In this document: positions 1 through 9,350 of the stretch, in pieces
How positions within the stretch are numbered: position 1 is the stretch's first letter
Layout: every line of letters starts with the position of its first letter
Origin: Pseudomonas khavaziana
Lineage (GTDB): Bacteria; Pseudomonadota; Gammaproteobacteria; Pseudomonadales; Pseudomonadaceae
Assembly (NCBI RefSeq): GCF_019145205.1
Contig: NZ_JAHSTT010000002.1
Span: 1 to 64,000 of the forward strand
Length of the DNA: 64,000 nucleotides
Direction of reading: 5' to 3'
Program-made: the position numbers and the translations under genes
Notes under the pieces: model-generated
Databases searched by the model: none
Told to the model about the DNA's origin: nothing
What the model saw: the letters and a program-made list of their open reading frames with translations, nothing else

Positions 1-50
1 CTCGCTTCGATGAACTGAAGCAACTTGCTGCCGAAAACTTCATAACTCAT
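1..50 (-). CDS. Possible 5' end of a gene leaving the window
   Basis: An ATG on the minus strand at position 50 opens a frame that runs without a stop to the window edge (16 codons, beginning MSYEVFGS). No strong Shine-Dalgarno is visible upstream, and the fragment is too short to assign a family. It could be the start of a gene that diverges from the gcdG side, or chance. Confidence 0.25.
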   Translation of the reverse strand, partial: MSYEVFGSKLLQFIEA

Positions 51-222
51 TGTTTACCAAGAAGTTTTCCGTTTCGACTGCGCCGGAAGTGGGGCGAATT
101 ATAGGCTTCCAGAATCTGCCGTCAACAGTTAATTTTGCCTTTCTATCAATAAGTTAGGATTGATTAAAAAACGAGCACACTCTAGAAGAACGCTCTTTGT
201 ACTTCTATATAGAAGGAATCAC
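51..222. other. Short AT-rich intergenic stretch downstream of gcdG
   Basis: This stretch is clearly more AT-rich than its neighbours. It holds a perfect 14-base palindrome, CTTCTATATAGAAG, at 202-215, immediately past the stop of the CoA-transferase gene. It may fold as a weak 3' hairpin for that minus-strand transcript, but no clear U-run follows, so a terminator is not proven. I see no gene here. Confidence 0.4.
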
Positions 223-1443
223 TCAGATAACACCGGCCGCCTTCAACGCAGCCACGTTAGCTGCACTCAACCCCAGAACCCCCTGTAACACTTGAAGCGT
301 ATGCTCCCCCAATAAAGGAGGCGCGCTACGGTACTCCACAGGCGTCTTGGACAACCGTATCGGGCTGGCAACCTGAGGCACCATCCCCGCTAACGCATGA
401 GGCAGCTCCATCGCCAACCCGCGCGCCTTCACCTGAGGATCAGCAAATACCTGTGCCAGATCATTGATCGGCCCGCACGGCACGCCCACCCGCTCCAACC
501 CTGCCACCCACTCTGCAGTCGTCTTGAAGACCGTAGCCTGGCGGATCAATGGAATAAGCACCGCTCGATTGGCCACTCGAACCTTGTTGGTGGAGAAACG
601 CGGGTCATCCGCCCACTGTGGCTGCCCAGCGACTTCGGCGAATTTACGGAATTGGCTGTCATTACCCACGGTAAGAATGAAATCCCCATCGGCTGTGGGA
701 AAGTCCTGATAGGGCACTATATTAGGATGGGCATTCCCCAGGCGCTTCGGCGACGCTCCGGTTGTGAGGTAATTCATCGCCTGGTTAGCGAGGCAAGCCA
801 CCTGTACATCCAGCAATGCCATATCGATATGTTGGCCACCACCATCGTGATCACGATGCGCCAGCGCCGCCAGGATCGCCACGGTCGAATAAAGCCCTGT
901 CAGGATGTCCGTCAGCGCGACGCCAACCTTGACCGGCCCGGCACCCTCATCCCCCTCAGGCCTGCCCGTCAAACTCATGAGCCCACCCAGCCCCTGGATC
1001 ATGAAGTCGTAGCCGGCACGCGCTGCATAGGGCCCCGTCTGGCCAAACCCCGTGATTGAGCAATAGATCAGCTCCGGGTTGGCCTCCTTGAGCGATTCAT
1101 AATCCAGGCCATAGGCTGCAAGCCCCCCGACCTTGAAGTTCTCGATCAAGATGTCCGACTTGGCAGCCAGATCGCGCACCAACTTTTTCCCCTCCGGCCG
1201 CGTAAAGTCGATAGTCACCGACTCTTTATTGCGGTTAGCCGAAAGGTAATAAGCTGCCTCACTGGTGTTCTCGCCATCAGCATCCTTCAGGAAGGGCGGC
1301 CCCCAGGCACGCGTGTCATCACCACTGCCTGGCCTTTCGACCTTGATCACCTCGGCCCCAAGGTCCGCAAGGATCTGCCCGGACCAGGGTCCCGCCAGTA
1401 CTCGCGATAAATCCAGTACCCGCAGATGCGAAAGCGCGCCCAT
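223..1443 (-). CDS. gcdG: CaiB/BaiF family CoA-transferase (glutarate CoA-transferase)
   Basis: This 406-residue class III CoA-transferase probably moves CoA between succinyl-CoA and glutarate, feeding glutaryl-CoA to the dehydrogenase encoded just upstream (lysine/5-aminovalerate catabolism). The N-terminus LRVLDLSRVLAGPW, the segment ERPGSGDDTR and the catalytic-loop sequence GYDFMIQG (Asp near residue 146) are typical of the family, and the length is normal. Two in-frame ATGs lie six bases apart. AGGAG sits one base before the first and seven before the second, so the second (1443) is chosen. The gene begins 13 bases after gcdH, so the two form one operon. The glutarate specificity is inferred from the gcdH neighbour. 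Confidence 0.88.
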   Translation of the reverse strand: MGALSHLRVLDLSRVLAGPWSGQILADLGAEVIKVERPGSGDDTRAWGPPFLKDADGENTSEAAYYLSANRNKESVTIDFTRPEGKKLVRDLAAKSDILIENFKVGGLAAYGLDYESLKEANPELIYCSITGFGQTGPYAARAGYDFMIQGLGGLMSLTGRPEGDEGAGPVKVGVALTDILTGLYSTVAILAALAHRDHDGGGQHIDMALLDVQVACLANQAMNYLTTGASPKRLGNAHPNIVPYQDFPTADGDFILTVGNDSQFRKFAEVAGQPQWADDPRFSTNKVRVANRAVLIPLIRQATVFKTTAEWVAGLERVGVPCGPINDLAQVFADPQVKARGLAMELPHALAGMVPQVASPIRLSKTPVEYRSAPPLLGEHTLQVLQGVLGLSAANVAALKAAGVI

Positions 1444-1456
1444 GCCCATGCTCCTA

Positions 1457-2638
1457 TTAATAGAACGCCTGAAGACCGGTTTGCGCGCGCCCCAGAATCA
1501 AGGCATGCACGTCATGGGTCCCCTCGTAGGTATTGACCACCTCCAGGTTGACCAGGTGGCGCGCCACTCCGAACTCATCGGAAATGCCGTTGCCACCCAG
1601 CATGTCCCGGGCCATGCGTGCGATGTCCAGGGACTTGCCACAAGAGTTGCGCTTCATGATTGAGGTAATTTCAACCGCCGCCGTACCTTCGTCTTTCATT
1701 CGGCCCAGACGCAGGCAACCTTGAAGAGCCAGGGTGATCTCGGTCTGCATATCGGCCAGCTTCTTCTGGATCAACTGCGTGGCGGCTAATGGCCGACCAA
1801 ACTGCTGACGATCAAGGGTGTACTGACGCGCCGTGTGCCAGCAGAATTCCGCAGCCCCCAGCGCCCCCCAGGAAATCCCGTACCGTGCCGAATTAAGACA
1901 AGTAAAAGGACCTTTCAACCCACGCACGTCCGGGAAGATGTTCTCTTCTGGCACGAATACGTTATCCATGACGATTTCACCGGTGATGGAGGCGCGTAGG
2001 CCGACCTTGCCGTGAATCGCCGGTGCACTCAGGCCTTTCCAACCCTTCTCCAGGACGAAGCCACGGATATCGCCCGCATCGTCTTTACCCCACACCACAA
2101 ACACATCCGCGATCGGACTGTTGGTAATCCACATCTTCGCGCCGGTCAGGCTATAGCCGCCATCCACTTTGCGCGCCCGGGTAATCATCGCGCCCGGATC
2201 GGAGCCGTGGTTAGGTTCGGTCAGACCAAAACAGCCGATCCATTCGCCAGAAGCAAGCTTAGGCAGGTACTTCTGTTTCTGCGCCTCAGTGCCAAATTCA
2301 TTGATCGGCACCATGACCAGTGACGACTGCACGCTCATCATCGAGCGATAGCCAGAGTCGACACGCTCCACTTCACGCGCAATCAACCCATAGCTGACGT
2401 AGTTCAAGCCACTGCCGCCGTACTGCTCGGGAATCATCGCGCCCAGCAAACCGGTTTCCCCCATCTCGCGGAAGATCGCCGGGTCAGTCTTTTCATGACG
2501 GAAGGCTTCAAGCACACGCGGGGCCAGCTTGTCCTGAGCAAATTGCTCAGCGCTGTCGCGCACCATGCGCTCTTCTTCGGTGAGCTGTTGATCCAGCAGC
2601 AGTGGATCGATCCAGTTGAAGCTTGCCTTGCCAGCCAT
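1457..2638 (-). CDS. gcdH: Glutaryl-CoA dehydrogenase
   Basis: This FAD-dependent acyl-CoA dehydrogenase of 393 residues oxidises and decarboxylates glutaryl-CoA to crotonyl-CoA. The diagnostic C-terminal motif [20 protein letters not shown] carries the catalytic Glu near residue 372. The segment [12 protein letters not shown] contains the Arg that binds the distal carboxylate in glutaryl-CoA dehydrogenases. An upstream in-frame TTG would add six residues, but the ATG at 2638 has a good Shine-Dalgarno (GAGGAC, about six bases away) and is preferred. It is the first gene of the gcdH-gcdG operon and is divergent from the LysR gene, its likely regulator. Confidence 0.95.
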   Translation of the reverse strand: MAGKASFNWIDPLLLDQQLTEEERMVRDSAEQFAQDKLAPRVLEAFRHEKTDPAIFREMGETGLLGAMIPEQYGGSGLNYVSYGLIAREVERVDSGYRSMMSVQSSLVMVPINEFGTEAQKQKYLPKLASGEWIGCFGLTEPNHGSDPGAMITRARKVDGGYSLTGAKMWITNSPIADVFVVWGKDDAGDIRGFVLEKGWKGLSAPAIHGKVGLRASITGEIVMDNVFVPEENIFPDVRGLKGPFTCLNSARYGISWGALGAAEFCWHTARQYTLDRQQFGRPLAATQLIQKKLADMQTEITLALQGCLRLGRMKDEGTAAVEITSIMKRNSCGKSLDIARMARDMLGGNGISDEFGVARHLVNLEVVNTYEGTHDVHALILGRAQTGLQAFY

Positions 2639-2795
2639 GAATAAGTCCTCGCGCAAAACATCAGAAGTCGTGGATGCAGACTAGGCCGGGTCGGCCCAGA
2701 GGGCAAACGAGGTTTGCGCATAGGCTTGTGCTAATTTGTCACTTCGTAACACTCAACCAGGCCAGAAACGTGCTTTATCTGTGAGGGCAATGTAC

Positions 2796-3695
2796 ATGCG
2801 CAGAAAGATTCCCAGCACCACCGCGCTGATAAGCTTTGAAGCAGCAGCCCGTCACGAGAGCTTTACCAAGGCGGCGCAGGAGCTTTCGATCACTCAGGGG
2901 GCCATCTGCCGGCAGATTGCCAGCCTTGAGGAGTTTTTAAGTGTCGAACTGTTTCGCCGCTCACGGCGCGGTGTGAAATTGACGGAGGCAGGACTGTCTT
3001 ATAGCCGCAGAGTGGCAACACAGCTAGACGCCGTAGAGCGAGACACCTTATCCGTCATGGGCCAGCAAGGGGCCAATGTCATCGAACTGGCAGTGGTGCC
3101 GACTTTCGGTACGCAATGGCTGATCCCGCGCCTCAAAGACTTTCAACGTCAGCACCCGGAAGTAACGGTCAACCTGACCAACCGCACGCGCCCCTTCCTA
3201 TTCGCCGACACAGAGTTCGACGCCGCGATCTACTTCGGCGATGCCGATTGGTCCGGTACAGAGTCCCATAGACTGATGGGCGAAAACCCCTTGCCGGTGT
3301 GTAGCCCACGCCTACTCGGCGGCCGTACGCATTTCACTCCCCAAGAGGTCGCCGAACTGCCGCTACTGCAACAGACCACGCGTCCTTATGCCTGGCGCCA
3401 ATGGTTCAACGCCCAGCAACTGAACATTCCTCGCGACATGACAGGCCCCAGATACGAGCTATTCTCGATGTTGTCCCAAGCGGCCATGCATGACATGGGC
3501 ATTGCGCTGATTCCTCCCTTTTTCATCCAGCGGGAGCTGAAGGAGCAGCAACTGGTCATCGCCAGTACCGAAGCGCTGAACAGCGAAAAGGCTTATTACC
3601 TGATGATTCCCGACAAGAAGGTCGAATCAGCCTCATTACACGCTTTCAGGGATTGGCTGATCGACCAATCACAGCGCTACAGTCCCAGCACTTGA
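2796..3695 (+). CDS. gcdR: LysR-type regulator of the glutarate genes
   Basis: This 299-residue LysR-family regulator has an N-terminal winged helix-turn-helix (about residues 5-65; ALISFEAAARHESFTKAAQELSITQGAICRQI in outline) and a substrate-binding-like effector domain. It lies divergent to gcdH with a 157-base shared intergenic region, the classical LysR arrangement, so it probably controls gcdHG in response to a glutarate-pathway metabolite. The chosen ATG at 2796 has GAGGG eight bases upstream; an ATG six bases earlier has only three bases of spacing. The gene name is by synteny with other pseudomonads. Confidence 0.85.
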   Translation: MRRKIPSTTALISFEAAARHESFTKAAQELSITQGAICRQIASLEEFLSVELFRRSRRGVKLTEAGLSYSRRVATQLDAVERDTLSVMGQQGANVIELAVVPTFGTQWLIPRLKDFQRQHPEVTVNLTNRTRPFLFADTEFDAAIYFGDADWSGTESHRLMGENPLPVCSPRLLGGRTHFTPQEVAELPLLQQTTRPYAWRQWFNAQQLNIPRDMTGPRYELFSMLSQAAMHDMGIALIPPFFIQRELKEQQLVIASTEALNSEKAYYLMIPDKKVESASLHAFRDWLIDQSQRYSPST

Positions 3696-4148
3696 GCGAA
3701 ACAATTCAAATTATTGACCCTGTAGTCAGATTATTTTCAATCCTACAGATATAAATATATGTCGCATTTGAGCAGACTGTACCCATTTGCTTAAAATACG
3801 GCTCCAAGCCATGATTTTCATGGCTTTGAGCGACACTAACCAGCCAATAACCGACTATTCACGCCAAAGATGGAAAAAGCAGCTAAAAACAGCTGCGGCC
3901 CTTTAATTACTTGTATTTAATGAGGTTATTCCATGGCATTGCGACAATCAGTCACAGGGTGACTTGTAGTTAATTTTTCGTCACCCGTCATAATCCCTTG
4001 AAGGCCGTAAAGTTCGCCTGCAAAATGCCGCGCCCCGCTGTCATTTCAGCGGGATCGTGCTGATCGGCCGCCCCAGATGCGCCACTCGCGGTGCACTGGC
4101 CTTTTTACAAAAAGATCAAAAGCAAAAAGATCATGCAGGAGATTTGAC
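3696..4148. other. Long leader/intergenic region upstream of pntAA with hairpins and tandem repeats
   Basis: No gene of normal size is present in these 453 bases. Several structured elements can be seen. A 9-bp stem (AAGCCATGA, loop TTT, TCATGGCTT) lies at 3806-3826. A 9-codon ORF with its own Shine-Dalgarno (GAGG, seven bases spacing) lies at 3933-3962 and overlaps the dyad GTCACAGGGTGAC (3951-3963). A GC stem (CCCGCTG, loop, CAGCGGG) lies at 4034-4053. A direct repeat of CAAAAAGATC lies at 4108-4117 and 4123-4132, just before the pntAA ribosome binding site. Together they suggest a regulated leader, though none is a family I recognise. Confidence 0.5.
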
Positions 4149-5270
4149 GTGCACATTGGTGTTCCTCTCGAAACCCAGACCGGTGAAACGCGGGTGGCTG
4201 CCACCCCGGAAACCATCAAGAAGCTGATCGGCCAGGGCCATCAGGTCACTGTGCAAAGCGGCGCCGGCATTAACGCCAGCATCGTCGACAGTGCCTATGA
4301 AACGGCAGGCGCAACCATTGGCGGCGCCAACGATGTATTTGGCGCCGAGCTGATACTCAAGGTGGTTGCCCCCAGCGACAGCGAACTGGCGCTGATTAAA
4401 AGTGGCACCGTGTTGGTGGGCATGCTCAATCCGTTCAGCAACGAAATCATCGCCAAGCTCGCAGAGCGCGGCATCACCGCCTTCGCCCTCGAAGCCGCGC
4501 CGCGCACTTCACGGGCCCAGAGCCTTGATGTGCTGTCTTCGCAGGCCAACATCGCCGGCTACAAGGCCGTGTTGCTGGCCGCTCATCACTACCCGCGCTT
4601 CATGCCGATGCTGATGACCGCCGCCGGCACTGTAAAAGCTGCGCGCGTGTTGATCCTCGGCGCCGGTGTTGCGGGGCTGCAGGCCATCGCCACGGCGAAA
4701 CGCCTGGGTGCGGTGATCGAGGCGTCCGATGTACGCCCGGCGGTTAAAGAGCAGATCGAATCCCTCGGCGCGAAATTTGTCGACGTACCTTACGAAACCG
4801 ATGAAGAGCGTGAATGCGCTGTCGGTGTCGGTGGTTACGCACGCCCGATGCCGACCAGCTGGATGCAGCGCCAGGCCCTGGCCGTACACGAGCGCGCCAA
4901 GCAGGCCGACATCGTTATCACCACAGCGTTGATCCCAGGCCGCAAGGCTCCAACCCTGCTGAGCGCCGATACCGTGGCGCAAATGAAGCCCGGTTCGGTA
5001 GTCATCGACCTCGCCGCTGCCCAAGGCGGCAACTGCCCGCTGACCGTCGCCGACCAAGTGGTGGTGGAAAACGGCGTGATCATCTGCGGCCCGACCAACC
5101 TGGCGGGCGCTGTCGCCGCCGACGCGTCGGCCTTGTATGCACGCAACCTGCTGGACTTCCTTAAGCTGGTCTTCACCAAGGAAGGGCAGTTTGAAATCAA
5201 CCTCGAAGACGACATCGTCGCCGCGTGCCTGATGTGCCGCGACGGCCAAGTCATCCGCAAAAACGCCTAA
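4149..5270 (+). CDS. pntAA: NAD(P) transhydrogenase subunit alpha, soluble NAD-binding part
   Basis: This 373-residue protein is domain I of the proton-translocating transhydrogenase, which moves hydride between NADH and NADP+ driven by the proton gradient. The alanine-dehydrogenase-like fold shows at the N-terminus (IGVPLETQTGETRVAATPE) and in the dinucleotide-binding motif GAGVAGLQAIATAKRLGA near residue 175. Upstream in-frame ATG codons exist, but the GTG at 4149 matches the family N-terminus and has AGGAG seven bases before it. The membrane part is encoded by a separate gene 15 bases downstream, the split three-gene layout seen in many bacteria rather than the two-gene E. coli form. Confidence 0.95.
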   Translation: MHIGVPLETQTGETRVAATPETIKKLIGQGHQVTVQSGAGINASIVDSAYETAGATIGGANDVFGAELILKVVAPSDSELALIKSGTVLVGMLNPFSNEIIAKLAERGITAFALEAAPRTSRAQSLDVLSSQANIAGYKAVLLAAHHYPRFMPMLMTAAGTVKAARVLILGAGVAGLQAIATAKRLGAVIEASDVRPAVKEQIESLGAKFVDVPYETDEERECAVGVGGYARPMPTSWMQRQALAVHERAKQADIVITTALIPGRKAPTLLSADTVAQMKPGSVVIDLAAAQGGNCPLTVADQVVVENGVIICGPTNLAGAVAADASALYARNLLDFLKLVFTKEGQFEINLEDDIVAACLMCRDGQVIRKNA

Positions 5271-5285
5271 GCAGGGATTCAGACG

Positions 5286-5609
5286 ATGGAAGAGCTTATC
5301 TCCCCCGGTATCTACAACCTGATCATCTTTGTGCTGGCGATTTATGTCGGTTATCACGTGGTCTGGAACGTAACACCCGCGCTGCACACGCCTTTGATGG
5401 CAGTGACAAACGCAATTTCCGCAATCGTGATTGTGGGCGCCATGCTGGCCGCCGCACTCACCGTGACGCCGTTGGGCAAGACCATGGGCACCCTGGCGGT
5501 AGCCTTGGCGGCGGTTAACGTATTCGGTGGTTTCCTGGTTACGCGTAGGATGCTTGAGATGTTCAAGAAGAAAGCGCCCAAAGCTGTGAAAGAAGAGGTG
5601 CAGAAGTAA
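5286..5609 (+). CDS. pntAB: NAD(P) transhydrogenase subunit alpha, membrane part
   Basis: This 107-residue protein supplies the alpha-subunit transmembrane helices of domain II. It has about three hydrophobic segments (residues 7-25, 38-55 and 62-82) and ends in a basic, lysine-rich tail. Its stop codon overlaps the start of pntB by one base (TAATG), which points to translational coupling and fixed stoichiometry within the complex. Confidence 0.93.
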   Translation: MEELISPGIYNLIIFVLAIYVGYHVVWNVTPALHTPLMAVTNAISAIVIVGAMLAAALTVTPLGKTMGTLAVALAAVNVFGGFLVTRRMLEMFKKKAPKAVKEEVQK

Positions 5610-7045
5610 TGAGCATGAATCTGGTGACGACGCTCTACCTGATCGCGTCGATCTGTTTCATCCAGGCCCTCAAGGGCCTCTCGCACCCGACCACTTCGCG
5701 GCGCGGCAACCTGTTCGGCATGCTCGGCATGGCGCTGGCGGTACTCACCACCGTCGGCCTCATCTATAAGCTGGGGGCTGAACTGGCGACTGCCGGTATC
5801 GGCTACGTCATCGTTGGCCTGCTGGTTGGCGGCACCGCCGGCTCGATCATGGCCAAGCGCGTAGAAATGACCAAGATGCCGGAGCTGGTGGCGTTCATGC
5901 ACAGCATGATCGGCCTGGCCGCGGTGTTTATCGCGATTGCTGCGGTGGTCGAGCCGCAATCCCTAGGCATCGTCAAGCACCTGGGCGACTCGATCCCTGC
6001 CGGTAACCGCCTGGAGCTGTTCCTCGGTGCCGCCATCGGTGCTATCACCTTCTCCGGTTCGGTGATCGCGTTCGGCAAGCTGTCGGGCAAGTACAAGTTC
6101 CGTCTGTTCCAAGGCGCACCAGTACAGTTCGGCGGGCAACATAAACTCAACCTGGTGCTCGGCCTGGCAACCCTTGGCCTGGGCCTGGCGTTCATGTTCA
6201 CCGGCAACCTCACCGCCTTCGCGCTGATGCTGGCCCTGGCCTTCGTGCTGGGTGTGCTGATCATCATCCCGATTGGTGGCGCTGATATGCCGGTGGTGGT
6301 GTCGATGCTTAACAGCTACTCCGGCTGGGCAGCGGCGGGCATTGGCTTCTCGCTGAACAACTCGATGCTGATCATCGCCGGCTCCTTGGTGGGCTCCAGC
6401 GGCGCAATCCTGTCGTACATCATGTGCAAGGCGATGAACCGCTCCTTCTTCAATGTGTTGCTGGGAGGTTTCGGCAATACAGCGGATGCCGGCGCGGCAG
6501 CCGGCTCCAAGGAAGCGCGCCCGGTGAAGTCCGGTTCGGCCGACGACGCCACCTTCCTGCTGACCAATGCCGACACGGTGATCATCGTGCCGGGCTATGG
6601 CTTGGCAGTCGCACGGGCCCAACACGCGCTAAAAGAGCTGACCGAAAAGCTCACTCACCGCGGGGTCACTGTGAAGTACGCGATTCACCCCGTGGCGGGC
6701 CGTATGCCTGGGCATATGAACGTACTGCTGGCCGAGGCAGAAGTGCCTTACGACCAGGTGTTCGAGATGGAAGACATCAACTCCGAGTTCGGCCAGGCCG
6801 ACGTGGTGCTGGTGCTGGGCGCCAACGATGTGGTCAACCCGGCTGCGAAGAACGATCCGAACTCACCGATTGCCGGCATGCCGATCCTCGAAGCGTTCAA
6901 GGCCAAGACCATCATCGTCAACAAGCGCTCGATGGCCAGCGGCTACGCGGGCCTGGATAACGAATTGTTCTACCTGGACAAGACCATGATGGTCTTCGGC
7001 GATGCCAAGAAGGTCATCGAAGACATGGTCAAGGCCGTCGAATAA
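5609..7045 (+). CDS. pntB: NAD(P) transhydrogenase subunit beta
   Basis: This 478-residue subunit has an N-terminal half of about eight or nine transmembrane helices (domain II) and a C-terminal NADP(H)-binding domain III from about residue 310. Domain III shows VPGYGLAVARAQ, HPVAGRMPGHMNVLLAEA and VLGANDVVNPAA, all typical of the family. Length is normal. It completes the inner-membrane pntAA-pntAB-pntB operon, which is followed by a good intrinsic terminator. Confidence 0.96.
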   Translation: MSMNLVTTLYLIASICFIQALKGLSHPTTSRRGNLFGMLGMALAVLTTVGLIYKLGAELATAGIGYVIVGLLVGGTAGSIMAKRVEMTKMPELVAFMHSMIGLAAVFIAIAAVVEPQSLGIVKHLGDSIPAGNRLELFLGAAIGAITFSGSVIAFGKLSGKYKFRLFQGAPVQFGGQHKLNLVLGLATLGLGLAFMFTGNLTAFALMLALAFVLGVLIIIPIGGADMPVVVSMLNSYSGWAAAGIGFSLNNSMLIIAGSLVGSSGAILSYIMCKAMNRSFFNVLLGGFGNTADAGAAAGSKEARPVKSGSADDATFLLTNADTVIIVPGYGLAVARAQHALKELTEKLTHRGVTVKYAIHPVAGRMPGHMNVLLAEAEVPYDQVFEMEDINSEFGQADVVLVLGANDVVNPAAKNDPNSPIAGMPILEAFKAKTIIVNKRSMASGYAGLDNELFYLDKTMMVFGDAKKVIEDMVKAVE

Positions 7046-7067
7046 CACTGCGCCAGCGCAATACCCC

Positions 7068-7100
7068 AAACCCTGGCCTCCCGTAGGCTGGGGTTTTTTA
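7068..7100 (+). terminator. Rho-independent terminator of the pnt operon
   Basis: AAACCCTGGCC at 7068-7078 pairs with GGCTGGGGTTT at 7086-7096 (11 pairs, two of them G-T wobbles). The second arm runs into a T run ending at 7099. It lies about 20 bases after the pntB stop. Confidence 0.85.
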
Positions 7101-7224
7101 TTACGGGATGAAACCCGACCAAAGGCTCTAAATCGCTACCTGGCATTCGACCATGGTAGCGGGCCGAAACTTTTTGAAATCACTACACTGCCCACCTTGC
7201 TTCCGTAGCCTGAGATAACAATTC

Positions 7225-8718
7225 ATGTACCGTGATCGTATCCGCTTGCCTTCGTTGTTGAACAAGGTCATGAGCGCGGCAGAAGCCGCCGCACTGATCG
7301 AGGACGGCATGACCGTCGGCATGAGCGGCTTCACCCGCGCGGGTGAAGCCAAGGCCGTCCCCCACGCCCTGGCCGAACGCGCCAAGACTTCGCCTCTGAA
7401 AATCACCCTGATGACCGGCGCCAGCCTGGGCAATGACCTGGACAAGCAACTGACCGAAGCCGGCGTGCTGTCGCGACGCATGCCATTCCAGGTCGACAGC
7501 ACCCTGCGCAAGGCGATCAACGCCGGCGAAGTCATGTTTATCGACCAGCACCTGTCGGAAACCGTCGAGCAGCTGCGCAACAACCAGCTCAAACTGCCGG
7601 ACATTGCGGTGATTGAAGCCGTCGCGATCACTGAGCAAGGGCACATCGTGCCCACCACCTCCGTAGGCAACTCGGCCAGTTTCGCGATTTTTGCCAAGCA
7701 GGTAATCGTCGAGATCAACCTGGCGCACAACCCGAACCTGGAAGGGTTGCATGACATCTATATCCCGACCTACCGGCCAACCCGTACGCCGATCCCGTTG
7801 GTGAAGGTCGACGACCGCATTGGCAGCACCGCAATTCCGATCCCGCCGGAGAAGATCGTCGCCATCGTGATCACCAACCAGGCCGACTCCGCCTCCACGG
7901 TGACGCCGCCTGACAGCGACACTCAAGGCATTGCCAACCATCTGATCAACTTCCTCAAGCAAGAAGTGGACGCCGGGCGCATGACCAACAAGCTCGGCCC
8001 GCTGCAGGCGGGGATCGGCAACATTGCCAACGCGGTGATGTGCGGCTTGATCGACTCGCCGTTCGAAGACCTGACCATGTACTCAGAAGTGCTGCAGGAT
8101 TCCACGTTCGACCTGATCGACGCGGGCAAGCTGAGCTTCGCCTCCGGCAGTTCGATCACCCTGTCAGAGCGACGCAACGCCGACGTGTTCGGCAACCTGG
8201 AGCACTACAAGGACAAACTGGTGCTGCGCCCGCAGGAAATCTCCAACCACCCTGAAGTGGTGCGGCGACTGGGCATCATCGGTATCAACACCGCGCTGGA
8301 GTTCGATATCTACGGCAACGTCAATTCCACGCATGTGTGCGGCACGCGAATGATGAATGGCATTGGCGGCTCCGGTGACTTCGCACGCAACGCGCACCTG
8401 GCGATCTTCGTCACAAAATCGATTGCCAAGGGCGGCGCGATTTCCAGCGTGGTGCCGATGGTCAGTCATGTGGACCACACCGAGCATGACGTGGACATTC
8501 TCGTCACCGAGGTGGGCCTCGCCGATCTGCGTGGCTTGGCACCACGGGAGCGCGCCCGCGTGATCATCGACAACTGTGTGCATCCGGCCTACCGCGACGC
8601 GCTCAATACCTACTTTGAGGCCGCGTGCGCCATCGGCGGGCACACGCCGCACATCCTGCGTGAAGCGCTCAGTTGGCACATCAACCTTGAAGAGACCGGT
8701 CATATGCTCAAGGCTTGA
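7225..8718 (+). CDS. Acetyl-CoA hydrolase / succinyl-CoA:acetate CoA-transferase family protein
   Basis: This 497-residue class I CoA-transferase belongs to the acetyl-CoA hydrolase/AarC group, which transfers CoA between succinyl-CoA or propionyl-CoA and acetate. The N-terminal segment MTVGMSGFTRAGEAKAVP, the glycine-rich GTRMMNGIGGSGDFARNA and the C-terminal GLADLRGLAPRERARVII are characteristic. It follows the pnt operon after its terminator and probably has its own promoter. Whether hydrolase or transferase activity dominates cannot be told from sequence. Confidence 0.9.
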   Translation: MYRDRIRLPSLLNKVMSAAEAAALIEDGMTVGMSGFTRAGEAKAVPHALAERAKTSPLKITLMTGASLGNDLDKQLTEAGVLSRRMPFQVDSTLRKAINAGEVMFIDQHLSETVEQLRNNQLKLPDIAVIEAVAITEQGHIVPTTSVGNSASFAIFAKQVIVEINLAHNPNLEGLHDIYIPTYRPTRTPIPLVKVDDRIGSTAIPIPPEKIVAIVITNQADSASTVTPPDSDTQGIANHLINFLKQEVDAGRMTNKLGPLQAGIGNIANAVMCGLIDSPFEDLTMYSEVLQDSTFDLIDAGKLSFASGSSITLSERRNADVFGNLEHYKDKLVLRPQEISNHPEVVRRLGIIGINTALEFDIYGNVNSTHVCGTRMMNGIGGSGDFARNAHLAIFVTKSIAKGGAISSVVPMVSHVDHTEHDVDILVTEVGLADLRGLAPRERARVIIDNCVHPAYRDALNTYFEAACAIGGHTPHILREALSWHINLEETGHMLKA

Positions 8719-9036
8719 TCGATACAGATCCGGGCTGATGCAAATACAGTTTCATCAGCTCGGAGATCCAACCGACGCCCTCGCAAAAAACTGTACTACT
8801 GTACTGGTCAATTCCTACTGAAATATCCCACATCCTTTCTCAAAAACACCCATTTCGCACTCTTAAGGTGCAGACAGGTACAGTTGCCCCATTTTCGTAC
8901 CGTACAGCCTGATTAAACAGTTAACTGGCCTCTCACAATACAAGTGAACTGTATCTAGAGAGTCTTGCGCTGGAGGAGGATCATTGGCATCAGTTAAACC
9001 ACTACCTAATCCCGCCACAAGCGGAAGGATGTCATC
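8719..9036. promoter_or_regulatory. Upstream region of the DUF1127 gene with several ACTGTAC-type sites
   Basis: This 318-base stretch has no gene but carries several copies of one motif. ACTGTAC occurs at 8790-8796 and again at 8798-8804, direct repeats 8 bases apart. GTACAGT occurs at 8878-8884, CGTACAG at 8901-8907, the palindrome CAGTTAACTG at 8918-8927, and AACTGTAT at about 8947. Direct and inverted copies of ACTGTAC/GTACAGT resemble sites of GntR/MocR-family regulators, but the cognate regulator is not in the window. The density suggests cooperative control of the DUF1127 gene. Confidence 0.6.
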
Positions 9037-9252
9037 ATGGAACGTACACTCAGTTCCGAACTGTTCTTCGAAGATAAAGCTGTAAACACCAACGCTTCCC
9101 TGCCTTTGCGCGTTCTCGCCAACTTGATGTTGTGGCAGCGCCGCATCTCCAGCCGCCACCAATTGGCTCGCCTGGATTCGCGTCTGCTGGCTGACGCCGG
9201 TATCAGCGAAGCCCAACGCTACGAAGAGCTGAGCAAGCCGTTCTGGCGCTAA
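9037..9252 (+). CDS. DUF1127 domain protein
   Basis: This is a small basic protein of 71 residues. Its C-terminal half (LMLWQRRISSRHQLARLDSRLLADAGIS in outline) is the DUF1127 helix: a WxRR start, then the LARLDSRLLADAGIS signature. Small DUF1127 proteins have been linked to phosphate, RNA metabolism and stress in alphaproteobacteria; the role in Pseudomonas is not established. The start has AAGGA seven bases upstream. A terminator follows at 9310, so the gene is probably monocistronic, and the flanking ACTGTAC motifs suggest tight regulation. Confidence 0.9.
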   Translation: MERTLSSELFFEDKAVNTNASLPLRVLANLMLWQRRISSRHQLARLDSRLLADAGISEAQRYEELSKPFWR

Positions 9253-9309
9253 TTGGCGCCCGCTGGCCCTGACCCGCCGGGTCCACTGCCAGCACCCAGA
9301 TTTATGAAA

Positions 9310-9350
9310 CAAAGCCCGCCCCGGGTAACCGGAGGCGGGCTTTGTTGTTT
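9310..9350 (+). terminator. Rho-independent terminator after the DUF1127 gene
   Basis: CAAAGCCCGCC at 9310-9320 pairs with GGCGGGCTTTG at 9334-9344, followed by TTGTTT. The loop itself contains a small CCGG-GTAA-CCGG stem. Confidence 0.9.

Noticed and set aside
202..215. CTTCTATATAGAAG as a regulatory operator
   Set aside because: It lies downstream of gcdG and not in front of a confirmed gene; a weak 3' hairpin or chance is more likely.
2639..2656. TTG start giving gcdH six extra residues
   Set aside because: The ATG at 2638 has a well-spaced GAGGAC; the TTG does not, and the extra residues are not family-like.
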